Source of the DNA: Semisulcospira habei
Taxonomy: Eukaryota; Mollusca; Gastropoda; Semisulcospiridae
Assembly: GCA_036245525.1 (NCBI GenBank)
Contig: BTPG01000003.1
Location: 162,120,760 to 162,184,759 of the forward strand
Length of the DNA stretch: 64,000 nt
Direction of reading: 5' to 3'
Positions 21,520 through 32,689 of the stretch are shown piece by piece. Each line of letters starts with the position of its first letter. Position 1 is the stretch's first letter. A model generated the notes under the pieces. It saw nothing but the letters and a program-made list of their open reading frames with translations, had not been told where the DNA came from and did not search any database. A program made the position numbers and the translations under genes.

Positions 21520-23943
21520 CTATAGGGCTTGCCCACGTCGTCTGCAGGCATTTTCGTGGCTGCGGAGGCCAATCCGGGACAGGCAGGTTCGACCGCAGTG
21601 GCTGCAGGGGAAGGTCTGGTCAGGGTTCTGAGTTACGACAACTCTGTTTTTTCTTCTGAGCCGCTTGTCTTTAAGGTTAGCTCTGCGAGAGTCCTCAAAG
21701 GAGACGGCTGCCTTGTGAATGGTGGAGCGCCAGGTGTCACGGTCCGCAGCAAGCAAAGACCATTGGCGGTGGTCGATTTGGCAGGCACTAAGTGACTTCT
21801 TGAGACCGTCTTTGTATCTCTTCTTTGGTGCCCCTCTGTCTCGGTGTCCAGTGGCGAGCTCGCCGAACAGAGTGATCTTGGGTAGGCGATGATCCTCCAT
21901 CCTGGAGACGTGCCCCGCCCAGCGAAGCTGTGTCCGCAGCAGCAAAGCCTCGATGCTCACAGTTTCCGCCTGTTCAAGGACCTCGACGTTGGTGACATAG
22001 TCACTCCAGTGAATGCTGAGGATGGTACGCAGGCAGCGCTGGTGAAAGCGTTCGAGGAGTCGTAGTTGGCTGCGGTAGAGGGCCCAGGACTCGGAACCGT
22101 ACAGCAGGGTGGTGAGGACGACAGCTCTGTACACGCTGATCTTGGTGCCTTTTTTCAGCTGTTGATTGTGCCACACCCGCTTGAATAGTCGCCCGAAAGC
22201 ACTGTTCGCTTTTGCCAGCCTGTTGTCCAGCTCCTTGTCCAGCTTGGCGTCTGACGTGATGATGCAGCCAAGGTAGGTAAACTGGTGTACAGACTTCAGT
22301 TCGGACTCGCCGATGGTGATGTGGGGAGGGCGATGCTCTTCCTTGGGTGCCGGCTGATGAAGGACCTCTGTCTTTTTCAGAATGACCTCAAGTCCAAAGA
22401 GCTGGGCGGCATCTGCGAAGCAGGACGTAATGCGCTGCAAGGCTCTCTCTGTGTGTGCAACGAGGGCAGCGTCATCAGCAAAGAGCAGCTCACGAATCAG
22501 TTGGTCTAGGGTTTTCGTGTGGGCCTGCAGTCGTCTGAGGTTGAACAGGCTGCCATCGAGACGATACCTGATGTACACTGCGTCGTCATCGTCGAGGTCC
22601 ACTGTGGCCTGCTTCAACATCATGCTGAAGAAGATGGTGAAGAGGGTCGGTGCCAGCACGCAGCCTTGCTTCACGCCATTGCGAATGGGGAATGGTTCTG
22701 AGAGGTCACTGTTTAGTCTGACCTGGCCTTGCTGGTCCTCGTGGAGCTGGACGATCATGTTGAGGAACTTTGGGGGACAACCTAGTCGCTCCAGGATCTG
22801 CCACATACCTTGCCTGCTCACAGTGTCAACCGCTTTTGTTAGGTCGACAAACGCTACGTACAGCCCTTTGTTCTGCTCGCGGCACTTCTCCTGAAGCTGT
22901 CTCAGCACAAAGACCATGTCGGTGGTACTCCTGTTGGCTCTGAAGCCACACTGGCCCTCTGGGAGGTGGTCCTCAGCGATGGCAGGTACCAGCCGATTCA
23001 GGAGCAACCTTGCGAGAATTTTCCCGGCAATGGACAGCAGGGTAATTCCACGATAATTAGAGCAGGCAGACTTCTCTCCTTTGTTCTTGTACAGGGTGAT
23101 GATGACTGCATCACGGAGATCCTTTGGTAGTGTTCCTTTTTCCCAGCAGCAGAGAAAGAGGTCGTGGAGCTTGTTGTGCAGTGCTGGGCCTCCATGTTTC
23201 CAGATCTCTGGCGGGATTCCGTCAATGCCTGCTGCTTTGCCACTCTTGAGCTGGTGGATGGCTGTGAGGGTCTCTTCGGCGGTGGGCGGTTCGTCCAATT
23301 CAACCTTTAGTGGAAGGTGTGGGATTTGGAGGATGACTGTTTCTTGAACAGTGCGCTCAGCGCCGAAGAGGTCCTGAAAGTATTCCGACCAGCGGTTCAA
23401 GATGGAGGTATTATCTGTGAGGAGTGCCTGTCCATCAGCGCTTCGCAGGGGACTTTGTACCAGGTGCCTAGGGCCATACACTGCTTTCAGTGCTTCGTAG
23501 AAGCCCCTGTAGTCACCGTTGTCAGCACAGAGCTGGGTCCTCTGTGCGAGTCTGGACCACCACTCGTTCTGGAGCTCTCTAAGCTTGAGCTGGAGACTGC
23601 TGCAGATGAGGCGGAAGGCAGACTTCTTCACAGGGCAGGAAGGCTGGGCTAGGTGGGCCTGGTGGGCGGCTCTTTTTTTTGCTAGAAGTTCCTGGATCTC
23701 TACGTCGTTTTCGTCAAACCAGTCTTTGTTCCTCTTTCTAGCAAAGCCCAAGACTTCCACAGAAGATTTTACAATAGCAGTTTTCAGTTGTTCCCAGAGT
23801 GTTTCAGGGGAGGAGTCTGCTGGATCAACTGTGTCTTTGAGCATGCGCTGTAAATCGGCCTGAAGGGCAGCTTTCTTGTCGTCACGCTGAAGGCTGGCAA
23901 CATCAAGCTTTTTCTTGGGGGGGGGGGGGGGGGGGGGGGGCAT
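21520..23943 (-). CDS. Reverse transcriptase frame of LINE 1, 807 codons
   Basis: An uninterrupted frame with the order expected of a non-LTR reverse transcriptase. Residues 234-245 (SGKAAGIDGIPP), 296-304 (NYRGITLLS), 365-373 (FVDLTKAVD, with motif A aspartate at 367), 423-430 (VKQGCVLA) and 486-495 (LLFADDAALV, catalytic DD at 490-491) are visible. The thumb and C-terminal segment (RWAGHVSRMEDHR) follow. The last 30 residues form a C-x2-C-x12-H-x3-C zinc-finger-like motif (C780, C783, H796, C800). Motif A has KAVD where KAFD is usual. The annotated ATG lies at the edge of a C24 run and is unlikely to be the natural start. The frame was probably once fused to the endonuclease upstream. A transposon gene, not a host gene. 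Confidence 0.85.
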   Translation of the reverse strand: MPPPPPPPPKKKLDVASLQRDDKKAALQADLQRMLKDTVDPADSSPETLWEQLKTAIVKSSVEVLGFARKRNKDWFDENDVEIQELLAKKRAAHQAHLAQPSCPVKKSAFRLICSSLQLKLRELQNEWWSRLAQRTQLCADNGDYRGFYEALKAVYGPRHLVQSPLRSADGQALLTDNTSILNRWSEYFQDLFGAERTVQETVILQIPHLPLKVELDEPPTAEETLTAIHQLKSGKAAGIDGIPPEIWKHGGPALHNKLHDLFLCCWEKGTLPKDLRDAVIITLYKNKGEKSACSNYRGITLLSIAGKILARLLLNRLVPAIAEDHLPEGQCGFRANRSTTDMVFVLRQLQEKCREQNKGLYVAFVDLTKAVDTVSRQGMWQILERLGCPPKFLNMIVQLHEDQQGQVRLNSDLSEPFPIRNGVKQGCVLAPTLFTIFFSMMLKQATVDLDDDDAVYIRYRLDGSLFNLRRLQAHTKTLDQLIRELLFADDAALVAHTERALQRITSCFADAAQLFGLEVILKKTEVLHQPAPKEEHRPPHITIGESELKSVHQFTYLGCIITSDAKLDKELDNRLAKANSAFGRLFKRVWHNQQLKKGTKISVYRAVVLTTLLYGSESWALYRSQLRLLERFHQRCLRTILSIHWSDYVTNVEVLEQAETVSIEALLLRTQLRWAGHVSRMEDHRLPKITLFGELATGHRDRGAPKKRYKDGLKKSLSACQIDHRQWSLLAADRDTWRSTIHKAAVSFEDSRRANLKDKRLRRKNRVVVTQNPDQTFPCSHCGRTCLSRIGLRSHENACRRRGQAL
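23917..23940. repeat. G24 (C24 on the coding strand) frameshift tract
   Basis: A 24-nt homopolymer sits at the endonuclease-to-RT linker. The endonuclease and RT frames on either side differ by one reading phase, so a length change in this tract can account for the break. Confidence 0.85.
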
Positions 23944-24520
23944 TTCTTGGGTTTCAGCTTGAGGCGGAGCCTTAGTTTGCAGCGAACAAGGCGGTGGTCA
24001 GTGTGGCACTCTGCGCTGGGCATCACTCTGGTGAGGAGGACGTCACTGCGGTCCCTCTGACGCACTAGGACATAGTCGATAAGGTGCCAGTGCTTGGAGC
24101 GAGGATGCATCCAGGTGGTCTTTCGACTGTCCTTTTGCTGGAAAGTAGTGTTGGTGATGACAAGTTGCTGCTCTGCACAGAGCTCCAACAGTAGGCGACC
24201 ATTGTCATTGCAGTTCCCAACGCCATGCTTGCCGAGGACTCCTTTCCAGGCTTCTGAGTCTTGGCCCACTCTGGCGTTGAAGTCGCCAAGGATGATGACT
24301 TTGTCGTCTGCAGGGGTGCTCTGCAGGAGGCTGCGCAGGTCAGAGTAGAACTTGTCTTTTTCTGCAGGCTCTGCCAGGAGGGTTGGGGAGTACACACTGA
24401 GAAGGGTGACGTATTGCTGGTGTCTCAGTGGGAGGCGCATGGACATGATGCGGTCGGAGTGACCCGTTGGTAGGTTTTCCAACTTAGTCGCAATTGTACA
24501 CAATTGTACTCTGGCGTTTA
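23944..24520 (-). pseudogene. APE endonuclease part of LINE 1
   Basis: The frame (24548-23784 as open) carries VIILGDFNARVG, TTWMHPRSKHWHLIDYVLV and CHTDHRLVRC, the GDFN, TW/IDY and (S/T)DH motifs of LINE endonucleases. The N-terminal third, including the first catalytic N and E motifs, is missing. It ends in KLKPKK and runs into the poly-C tract, where it goes out of frame with the reverse transcriptase. The first residues of the open frame (before ATKLENLPTG) come from unrelated flanking DNA. Confidence 0.8.
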
Positions 24521-24562
24521 TTCCAGTAACATATCTGCGTCCACTCACATTGAAGAGGTTAA
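24510..24562. repeat. Pal-C terminus right of the LINE
   Basis: CTGCGTCCACTCACATTGAA then GAGGTTAACTG is the reverse complement of a Pal-C long-arm end with TTAA at 24559-24562. It faces the similar end at 21420. Confidence 0.5.
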
Positions 24563-24570
24563 CTGAAACT

Positions 24571-24791
24571 TTAACCCATTTAACCCCAAGGACCCATTTC
24601 CCAAATTGTGAACGTGTGACTCATCACATAACAACTGTGTACCAGTTGCAGGAGACGGGTCGACCGTGATAATTCAAGGGTAGAGCCAGATTAGCTTGGC
24701 GCCTGAAGGCGCCAAGCTAATCTGGCACTACCCTTGAATTATCACGGTCGACCCATCTCATGCTGTAGCGCGTCGGAGCTAAAAGCGTTAA
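24571..24791. mobile_element. Pal-E MITE
   Basis: The left edge has two candidate TTAA sites (24571 and 24580), and the right edge TTAA is at 24788-24791. The long arms GGGTCGACCGTGATAATTCA and TGAATTATCACGGTCGACCC are nearly perfect, with GCTTGGCGCC at the centre. Confidence 0.85.
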
Positions 24792-25005
24792 AAATCAACC
24801 ATTATTATACTATACCCCACAGTCAAGACTTAGAACATGTGGTGCGGACTATAAAACCAATGCAATTTATGTGTAAGCCCTTGTCAAGTGGCCAGCAACG
24901 ATCTTTATCAAGAGGCATAGATCCTCATGAGTCCCCGCATTTATGAGGATCTATGTCTCTCGCCGCTGGATTGTGTTCCCTTTATCTCGGCAGAGAAGGG
25001 GTTAA
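24788..25005. mobile_element. Pal-C MITE abutting Pal-E
   Basis: The core AGAGGCATAGATCCTCATGA...ATGAGGATCTATGTCTCT spans 24910-24960, and the right end CGGCAGAGAAGGGGTTAA closes at 25005. Counting the usual length of about 215 bp leftward lands on TTAA 24788-24791, shared with the Pal-E copy. The left shell itself is poorly conserved. Confidence 0.6.
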
Positions 25006-25157
25006 TATTACGTATTTTTTGCGTGAACCCTCACGCGTCCTTTACAACCTCAAAGTACAGAGAGTTTGTACCGTGAGCGCGCGGGTTCACTGACGCAAAC
25101 TGCGGCCTTGCACCGGGCGCGCCTGGGTTTACGCGAAGAAACGGTGATACTAACTCC

Positions 25158-25381
25158 TTAACCCTTATCATTCGGAATACACCAGTGTGTGAAATATGTT
25201 TCACTAAAATAGTTCAAGGGTAGTGCCAGAATAGCTTGGCACCTCTAGGCGCCAAGCTATTCTGGCACCACCCTTAAACTAAAGCTATTGGTCTATACCC
25301 TTATCTGCAAGTACTATAATGTAGCCTGCATATGCCAGTGCACAAATTTGAAGCTTTTAGCCTCAGTATGATATGGGTTAA
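25158..25381. mobile_element. Pal-F MITE
   Basis: It is bounded by TTAACCCTTATCATTCGG and GTATGATATGGGTTAA. The shell (ACCAGTGTGTGAAATATG; GTACTATAATGTAGCCTGC) is unrelated to Pal-E, yet the central hairpin (AGTTCAAGGGTAGTGCCAGA ... CTCTAGGCGCC) matches the Pal-E core. Sister copies are at 32895, 37808 and 58161. Confidence 0.9.
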
Positions 25382-25551
25382 CTGCCGAGAAAATCTGAAC
25401 AACACTCAAATAGAAGAGGTATGGATCCTGACGTGCCCCCGCAGTTGCAAACACCGCGTTGTATTCACGCTCCGCGGACGGCCGGGGTTCTTTGGTGTTG
25501 AACTAAGATTTCAGAAACGTAATTTGCGTCCACTGGCAGTAAATGGGTTAG
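25378..25551. mobile_element. Pal-C MITE sharing TTAA with Pal-F
   Basis: TTAACTGCCGAGAAAATC starts on the same TTAA that ends Pal-F. AGAGGTATGGATCCTGACGT is a damaged core, and GCGTCCACTGGCAGT with AAATGGGTTAG forms the right end. The palindrome's right half is deleted. Confidence 0.7.
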
Positions 25552-26156
25552 ATTTCATCCACGTGACGGGGATCGTCACACGTCACTGTCAGCAAAGTAA
25601 AAAAGTAAACCCAGTTTTTAGACAAGACGTAATTTCTATCAGGTTTCTCATCTATCCATCTGCCTACAGAGGACACAATGGCAGATGTTTTTTTTGTTTT
25701 GTTTTGGGTTTTTTTCCCCCCAGCAACGGCTTCTGTACACAAGCAGGTCATCTGTCTTTACTCCACTGGAAAATCGCCAGGAAAGATACATTCAGCAACG
25801 TTCTGGGTCCTTGTACGCTCTATCGACGAAGACAGCGCTAACGGATCCCGTATTTTTTTCTTTATGTTATTCGTATACTTAGCCGAATCTTGAAAATGGC
25901 TATAGTTACGTGTGGTGGCATACATAATTATGTACATGCACGTATCGTGACACAGGTAGGTCATCCCGTTGTCGGTCAATGGCAGTGAATGGCAGTGGTT
26001 GCCGGGGTTCGTTCCACTGCCTCCATACCGCCGAGGAAAAGATGCTGACAGCATTTCTCTTGTGATATAGCATGCAAGATTCAATCAACGGATGTTTTGC
26101 GCATACTCATTCACATGTTCATTCAGTCCCTCACACCTATTTCTATCTGTTTATCC
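25552..26156. other. No gene seen
   Basis: T-run sequence at 25687-25722. The 169-aa plus frame at 25332-25841 starts inside Pal-F, runs through Pal-C and has no recognisable domain. Confidence 0.4.
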
Positions 26157-26232
26157 GCAAAAGGCACAGCTTCTCATGAGCCCCTTCAGCTGCAGGGGTT
26201 CATGAGTATCTGCGCCTTTTGCTGGCTGTTAA
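26157..26232. mobile_element. Pal-C core
   Basis: GCAAAAGGCACAGCTTCTCA...TGAGTATCTGCGCCTTTTGC forms a 66-bp palindrome. GGCTGTTAA at 26225-26232 may be the decayed right end. Confidence 0.65.
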
Positions 26233-26947
26233 AGAGTAGCACGTAAGCACGAAAGCCAGTGACTGATGCTGTCACATGATACGAACTCGGCAAAAATTAA
26301 GGAAAACTCAAAAATAGAAGTGTACTCGAATTCTCCTCGAGCGTGCGACTGTGGTAGGGGAAAAAAGTGAAGATTCTCCGCAAAAATATCTACCTCTCAT
26401 CAAAATTCCTCCTGTCCCACCAGTTACGCCTCAATCTCACTCCGCGCGGATCCTGTGAGAAGGAAGTAGGAAAACACATAGCTCTTGTTTCGTGCTTCAA
26501 ATCAACCCACGCAAACCCCACACTATCTTGACACCAAACAAATCAGGCAGGGAAAATGTCACTTTCTTTTTCTCGATCTCTCTCTTTTTGTCATTTACTT
26601 TTCCAGCCGTAAACTCTAACGACTCAGTCCATCTTAGGATATAAATGAGACAGGTCTTTGCAATAAAGAATAACAACTTCTCGTGCCTGCAGGGGGCATA
26701 AAAATCTATGCCTCATGCATAACAAAAAATTGGCTTGCTCAGAGAGGAGGTACTTCCTTCTCAAATATCTCCAACTGTCATCATGACCAAATAAAGTACT
26801 CAGGGCATGTCCCAAAATACGTGAATGACTCTGACTAATGAAAGTGTAAAGTTCTTCTAATGTTACAAGAGAGACATAAACAAACCCATTAAAACTGTGG
26901 ACGCTCACCTCATAACCAAACTTTTCTTGGGTTAATACATCTACAAA
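26233..26947. other. No gene; fragment of Pal-C at 26686-26720
   Basis: TCTCGTGCCTGCAGGGGGC and AAAATCTATGCCTCATGC look like the right half of a Pal-C core. The remainder is not recognised. Confidence 0.4.
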
Positions 26948-27939
26948 ACAAGAAAGGCAAAGCCCTTATGGTTCACGTGTATGACAGATCGACACGTGTG
27001 TGACAATAACTAAAGGGATGGCTTCTGCACCAACAAAATCCATGTTTTCTCAAAATTTAATCAATTTTCACTCATCTGTAAAAACCCAGTGACCCTTGAC
27101 CTTTGCGATGAGTCGAATAAATTAGTATACATACGAAGCTCTTATCATCAGCCACCTTTGTGCCAAATTTGATTGAAAAGTCTGCAAATATGTTGATAAT
27201 AACTACAACTCTATCAAAAATTGGCATTTTATACACATTTGCCGACCTCTTGTGACCCTTGACCTTCCTGAAGGTCATCCAAATTAGTATGCATAGATAG
27301 GTCCTACCATCAGATATCTCTCTACTAAGTTTGGGTTTGAAGTTGTGAATAGTAATTGAGAAAAATATTTCTTGTCAAAATATGGCTATTTTTGACCTAT
27401 TTCCTGAGCTCTTGTGACCCATGACCTTTCCGAGGGGTCATCCAAATTAGTATGCATACATAGGTCTTACCATCAGGGATCTCTGTACCAAATTTGGGTT
27501 TGAAGTTGTGAATAGTATTTGAGAAAAAAATCTTTTGTCAAAATATGGCTATTTTTCACCTATTTCCTCAGCTCTTGTGACCCTTGACCTTTCCAAGAGA
27601 TAAACCAAATTAGTATGCATAGAAAGGTCTTACCATCATGTATCTTTGTACCAAGTTTGGGTTTGAAGTTGTGAATAGTATTTGAGAAAAAATAAATTAC
27701 GTCAAAATATAGCTATTTTCATATATTTCCTTATTCTCTGTGACCTTGACCTTTGTGAGATGTCACTGAAATTGGTATGTTTAGAAAGGTTTTGCCACAA
27801 AGTATCCTTGAGCTATGTTTGAAGATTGTAGCTTGAATAGTCTCCGAGAAAATGCCAACGTTAAAGTTTACCAAAGACGACGGACGGACGACAACTGTCC
27901 CAGAACATACTCACTTTTGCTTGGCACGTGAGCCAAAAA
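26948..27939 (+). repeat. Repeat of about 160-bp monomers, copy 1
   Basis: After AAGAAAGGCAAAGCCCTTAT, about five diverged monomers begin with GTGACCCTTGACCTTT-like sequence near 27088, 27252, 27414, 27577 and 27740. Each continues AAATTAGTATGCATA, GGTCTTACCATCA, TTTGTACCAAGTTTGGG and GAAGTTGTGAATAGTA. It ends GGACGGACGACAACTG and GCACGTGAGCCAAAAA. A second copy in the same orientation is at 52777-53778. Non-coding. Confidence 0.85.
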
Positions 27940-27958
27940 TTACCCCGTGAAGACGTAA

Positions 27959-28171
27959 TTAACCCTTTCACTGCCAATGGACGCGGACAGTTTTTTTTTA
28001 AGTCGTAAATTTAACGCCAAAGCTTCCCAGTTGTCAAAGAAATATGGATACAAAGTGGCTTCAGCAAGAGGTATAGATCCTCATAAGCCTTTGCAGCTGC
28101 TGTGTCTCATGACAATATACACATCTTGCAGTTGGGTGGCGTTCGCTTTTTCTTGGTTGTGAAGGGGTTAA
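27959..28171. mobile_element. Pal-C MITE
   Basis: TTAACCCTTTCACTGCCAAT to GGTTGTGAAGGGGTTAA with intact TTAA at both edges. The core AGAGGTATAGATCCTCATAA / TCATGACAATATACACATCT has diverged arms. It begins 20 bp after the end of the preceding repeat. Confidence 0.85.
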
Positions 28172-28683
28172 ACAAAAGACCGCAGAGAGGGAATGCAAGT
28201 TTCCTGTTATACCTACACTTCCATTTGTTGTCCTTCCTAGAGCGATCTTCCACGGCAACATGTCTTTGACAAAGAGTTTAAAAAACCAGGTATGTGAGCC
28301 TTTTCCCGCTTTAACGACCAAACATTGTAATTTCGAAGGCATATCTCTAGTTCAACTTGACACCCTAACAAACTGAAATCTGAAGAAATTCTCCAGGCAT
28401 GCCAGGTTCGACACTCGAACTGTAACAAGCATGCGGATGCGGGACACTCGGAGGTTAAACAAAATGAACGAAATGCGCGCGCACTCTCTCTCTCAATCCC
28501 TCTCTACCTTCCTCCCAAACATGCCCACCCTCACCCCTCTTCCAAAAAGCTGAATATTGTGTGCAAATTATCTGCATTGTTTGTGTCTTTAATTTTCTAT
28601 CTAAAATTTATTTTAGTCCTGAAGAAAAGTTTATCATCATCATCATATTCCCTGTCTGTCTCTCTCTCTCTCTCTCTGTCGAA
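28172..28683. other. No gene seen
   Basis: No coding region or repeat family is recognised. It ends in an (ATC)n stretch leading into the GA/TC array. Confidence 0.4.
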
Positions 28684-28731
28684 AGAGAGAGAGAGAGAGA
28701 GAGAGATCGAGAGAGAGAGAGAGAGAGAGAG

Positions 28732-28811
<80 letters not shown>

Positions 28812-28852
28812 GGGTGGGAGAAAATGTTTTTTTTTTTTAAATCATCATATCC

Positions 28853-28940
<88 letters not shown>
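28684..28940. repeat. (GA)n, (GTCT)n and (CT)n array
   Basis: (GA)n with a few interruptions (28684-28808), then (GTCT)n (28855-28906), then (CT)n (28907-28940). GAGACTGGGG-(T)GGGA occurs after both the GA and the CT part, so the unit seems duplicated. Confidence 0.9.
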
Positions 28941-28943
<3 letters not shown>

Positions 28944-29426
28944 AGAGAGACTGGGGGTGGGATAAGATATGTGTTTTTAAAAAAAATGAGTCCTCGTGTG
29001 GAGGGTGGGGTGCTGTCGTGATCATAGTAGACAAATAGACAAAGATAGGGGTGGGTGGGGTGGGGGGGGGGGGGCAGGAAAGAGGTGCAGGCGTTTTCAT
29101 TTCTGACGATGCCAAGAAAACGTGCAAGCTAACAGCCGGCACTTGTGCCCACCACAACAGCCTCATCTTCAGCTGTCAAAACCGGCGCGGGGCTCTGGAC
29201 AGATCGATACACTGATCACGAAGTCCCTAATCCGCACGGTTCCTAAACAGCCCGGGGACGAAAGCACTTCTGTCCCTCAGCATTAAGGTGTCTGCAACTG
29301 TACGGGTCCCTGCCTTCATGCTGGCTGACAGCCCGGGGACGAGACACGCAGCTCCTCAGCAAACTTGGCAAAAAATATATATATCAGAACAACATGGGTT
29401 GCTGACTGTATATGCCGACTGCCTTA

Positions 29427-29920
29427 AGGCCCCGCTACACATGCCGATTTTGAGACCGATTCTCGAGCAGTTTCGGATCGGAGCGTGATAGGGCTGGACT
29501 ACAAAAACGTGTGCACTGCCACACATTTCCCGACTTTTTTTTAGCCGACCGGTTTGAACCGAAGATCAAAGTCGTACCTGTTCTGCAAAATGGCTGCTAG
29601 TTTTGACAGTGATGATGACGTGCTTGCATTATCAGCAGTTTTGCATCATATTCGGGAAGACTGAGGCGGGCGAAACATCGGCAAAGAAGGTGGTACTGAT
29701 CTTCCGCCATTTTCAAACTGAAACGACGTGCTTTGCGAGACGCGCTCCGATTGGTTGAAGCTTACAATCGGGGCCGATTCGGATCGGAAAAATAGAGCAG
29801 GTTTTTAACACCCGATTCACAGCCGATTGGGATCGGATCGGATATATGACGTCATCCGATCGCAATCGGATCGGAATCGGCTTCAAAATCGAGGCACAAT
29901 CGGCATGTGTGGCGGGGCCT
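29427..29920 (+). mobile_element. PIF/Harbinger-type MITE
   Basis: Its 23-bp TIRs start AGGCCCCGC(T/C)ACACATG and are almost perfect. TTA flanks both sides (29424-29426 and 29921-29923), the 3-bp duplication expected of PIF/Harbinger elements. The interior is rich in GATCGGATCGG-type subterminal motifs (29800-29900). It contains a short frame resembling a transposase N-terminus (next entry). Confidence 0.8.
29590..29700 (+). pseudogene. Transposase N-terminal remnant in Harbinger MITE
   Basis: ATG at 29590 opens a 24-codon frame (MAASFDSDDDVLALSAVLHH...) ending in TGA at 29662-29664. A neighbouring frame continues RRAKHRQRRWY. An acidic start followed by a leucine-rich helix and then an RRR..RRWW-like patch is the usual beginning of Harbinger transposases (family knowledge; match judged by eye). 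The rest of the protein is absent, so this looks like an internal-deletion derivative of an autonomous element. Confidence 0.5.
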
Positions 29921-29945
29921 TTACAGCTTGTCAACCGCCACGGCT

Positions 29946-30163
29946 TTAACACCTTCACTGCCGAGAAAAATGAACGTCGCCCTACTGCAAGAGGTATAGA
30001 TCCTCATGAGCCCCCGCAATTGCGGGGGCTCATGAGGATCTATGCCTTTTGCTAACACCACTTTGTATCTATGTTCCTAGGACGGCTGGGGCTCTTTGGT
30101 GTACACCGTAATTAACAGAGTTCAGAAGCGCAATCAACGTCCACTGGCAGTGAAGGGTTGTAA
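29946..30163. mobile_element. Pal-C MITE with perfect core
   Basis: TTAACACCTTCACTGCCGAG starts the element, and GTCCACTGGCAGTGAAGGG with TTGTAA ends it. The core from AGAGGTATAGATCC through GAGCCCCCGCAATTGCGG is palindromic with no loop. Confidence 0.85.
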
Positions 30164-30765
30164 CATTTAAGAATTTAGTAAAGAAATACCAAACAATGCA
30201 AGAAACACGCTTAGAAAAGGCATTTACAACACAGTATTTGGGGTCATACCATTCTTCAAAAGAGACTTACTGAGAAATAATACCATGGACTAAGGCTAGA
30301 CGTCTCTCGGGAGCAGAGGTGTGGAGAAAGGTAGAGGGCGCTGAAAGCGCGTGACAGATCCGTAGTAAACCAGACCAGTATCGGCAAGATATGGAAAGAA
30401 ACTCTGGGAAGACTTCTGGTGGGTGGAGTGGAGCACGTATGGGCCTTTCCAGGCGCAGAGCTCCTGAACTGAAACGAACTAAGAAGCGCAACGTCTGTGC
30501 ATTTTACACACTTGGCAGTCGTCTTTTTTCGTCTGGATTACCCGGCTTCGGTTAACATATACGCCCCCTGACCTTGGTCAAAACCAGTACAGCGACGAAA
30601 TCACGCGTGCCTCTAACCACTTCAAAGAAAGTCCGAACAGGGATACATGCGTGTACCATCGCCTAAACTACCATGGTCAATCAATCACCTGTAAGGTGTC
30701 AGTACTCCATGTGTAATTCAAACGTCTTCTCAGGTCGCCCTGAATAGGGTAGATATATATGGACA
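30164..30765. other. No gene seen
   Basis: No repeat family or convincing frame was recognised. Confidence 0.4.
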
Positions 30766-30827
30766 GCAACAGGCATAGATTTTCATGAGCCTCTTAGGCC
30801 GTGGGGCTCGTCACAATCTATGCCAAT
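30766..30827. mobile_element. Pal-C core, diverged
   Basis: AACAGGCATAGATTTTCATG and CGTCACAATCTATGCCAATT remain around CTTAGGCCGTGG. No shell ends were found. Confidence 0.5.
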
Positions 30828-30865
30828 TGGTAGCTTCTTGAGGAGGCCTAGCGCATCGAAACCTA

Positions 30866-30968
30866 GTTCCCAAAAGGTCAATGAGCCGACGTCAGCCGCT
30901 GTTGGCCCGCGCACAGTCGTGCGCGGGCCAACTGCGGCCGACGTCGGCCCGATGATCTTTTGCTTTAT
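30866..30968. mobile_element. Pal-G MITE
   Basis: TTCCCAAAAGGTCAATGAGC and GCCCGATGATCTTTTGC form the ends. The arms CCGACGTCAGCCGCTG / CTGCGGCCGACGTCGG and GGCCCGCGCAC / GTGCGCGGGCC meet at a 4-nt loop. Confidence 0.8.
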
Positions 30969-31059
30969 GTGAAGGTGTTAGGGCTGAATGTGTAAACCAA
31001 GCCGACTTTTCCAGTCTGGAGCTGAGGCAGATATCTGGCCGACAGCAAAATGGATGCTC

Positions 31060-31985
<926 letters not shown>

Positions 31986-32689
31986 TCGTGCCCTCCACTC
32001 TGTACTTTAGGTTTGCATACCGAGACTATCATGCACCCCGAAACAAAACATATGCATATTCACAAAATGATTTTAATTTTAATTCAGTTTAATTCATAAG
32101 CAAAGTTTAGTAATAAAATACGCATAGCAGCAATGTTGATAATAACTTGAAAAAGAAAAAAAAATGTAGCGAAAAAACAAGAAAACATGACTCCACTATA
32201 GGTGCTATGTGAATCAGAGGACAGGGTTGTTGACGCAAGGGAGCTAACTGTTTTGAGCGATTTTGAACGTTTGGCTGTTCCGTCTGCCTCATGCGCTAAT
32301 ACAGTTTCGGTGGTTTTTATTTTTTTAATTTTTAAAAAAAAAAATTTAAAGCTTGGAATGTTGCATTTCGCGACTCTAGTTTGTGTTACATATCTACAAC
32401 AACGAAGGTTTCAAGATATAGGTTTGTGTCTTTGACTTTGTGTCTTTAGCTTTTAATACTCTTTGTATCGCTTTTTACGGGTTTTCACGTTCAATGCGAG
32501 TGCCGAAGCACATGATGGCACGTAAACGGACGAGAAATGTCTTCGGCATTGGTGAAAAACGGCAAGCTTAATATTAATGAAAGTGTTAACATTGTCATAG
32601 TTGAAAAGGATGCATTAGTGTTGCAGCAGGACAGTATTTTGTGTTTTATTTCGTAAATCCCTGGCTCGAGAATCCATCAACAACATTGC
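31986..32689. other. No gene seen
   Basis: AT-rich sequence with A runs (32148-32165 and 32333-32348). No recognisable family. Confidence 0.4.

Larger units (their letters stand above)
21500..24520 (-). mobile_element. APE-type LINE 1 (RTE-like), 5'-truncated
   Basis: A minus-strand element encodes part of an apurinic-type endonuclease followed by a reverse transcriptase. The endonuclease begins well inside the domain, so the 5' end is truncated near 24500-24520. The 3' UTR is very short. The GHVSRMEDHR C-terminal segment and APE domain suggest the RTE group (inference). I found no poly-A or clear target duplication. Confidence 0.85.

Noticed and set aside
29590..29664. 24-codon frame as an independent small protein gene
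   Set aside because: Its position inside a TTA-flanked MITE and its resemblance to a Harbinger transposase N-terminus make a decayed transposase more likely.
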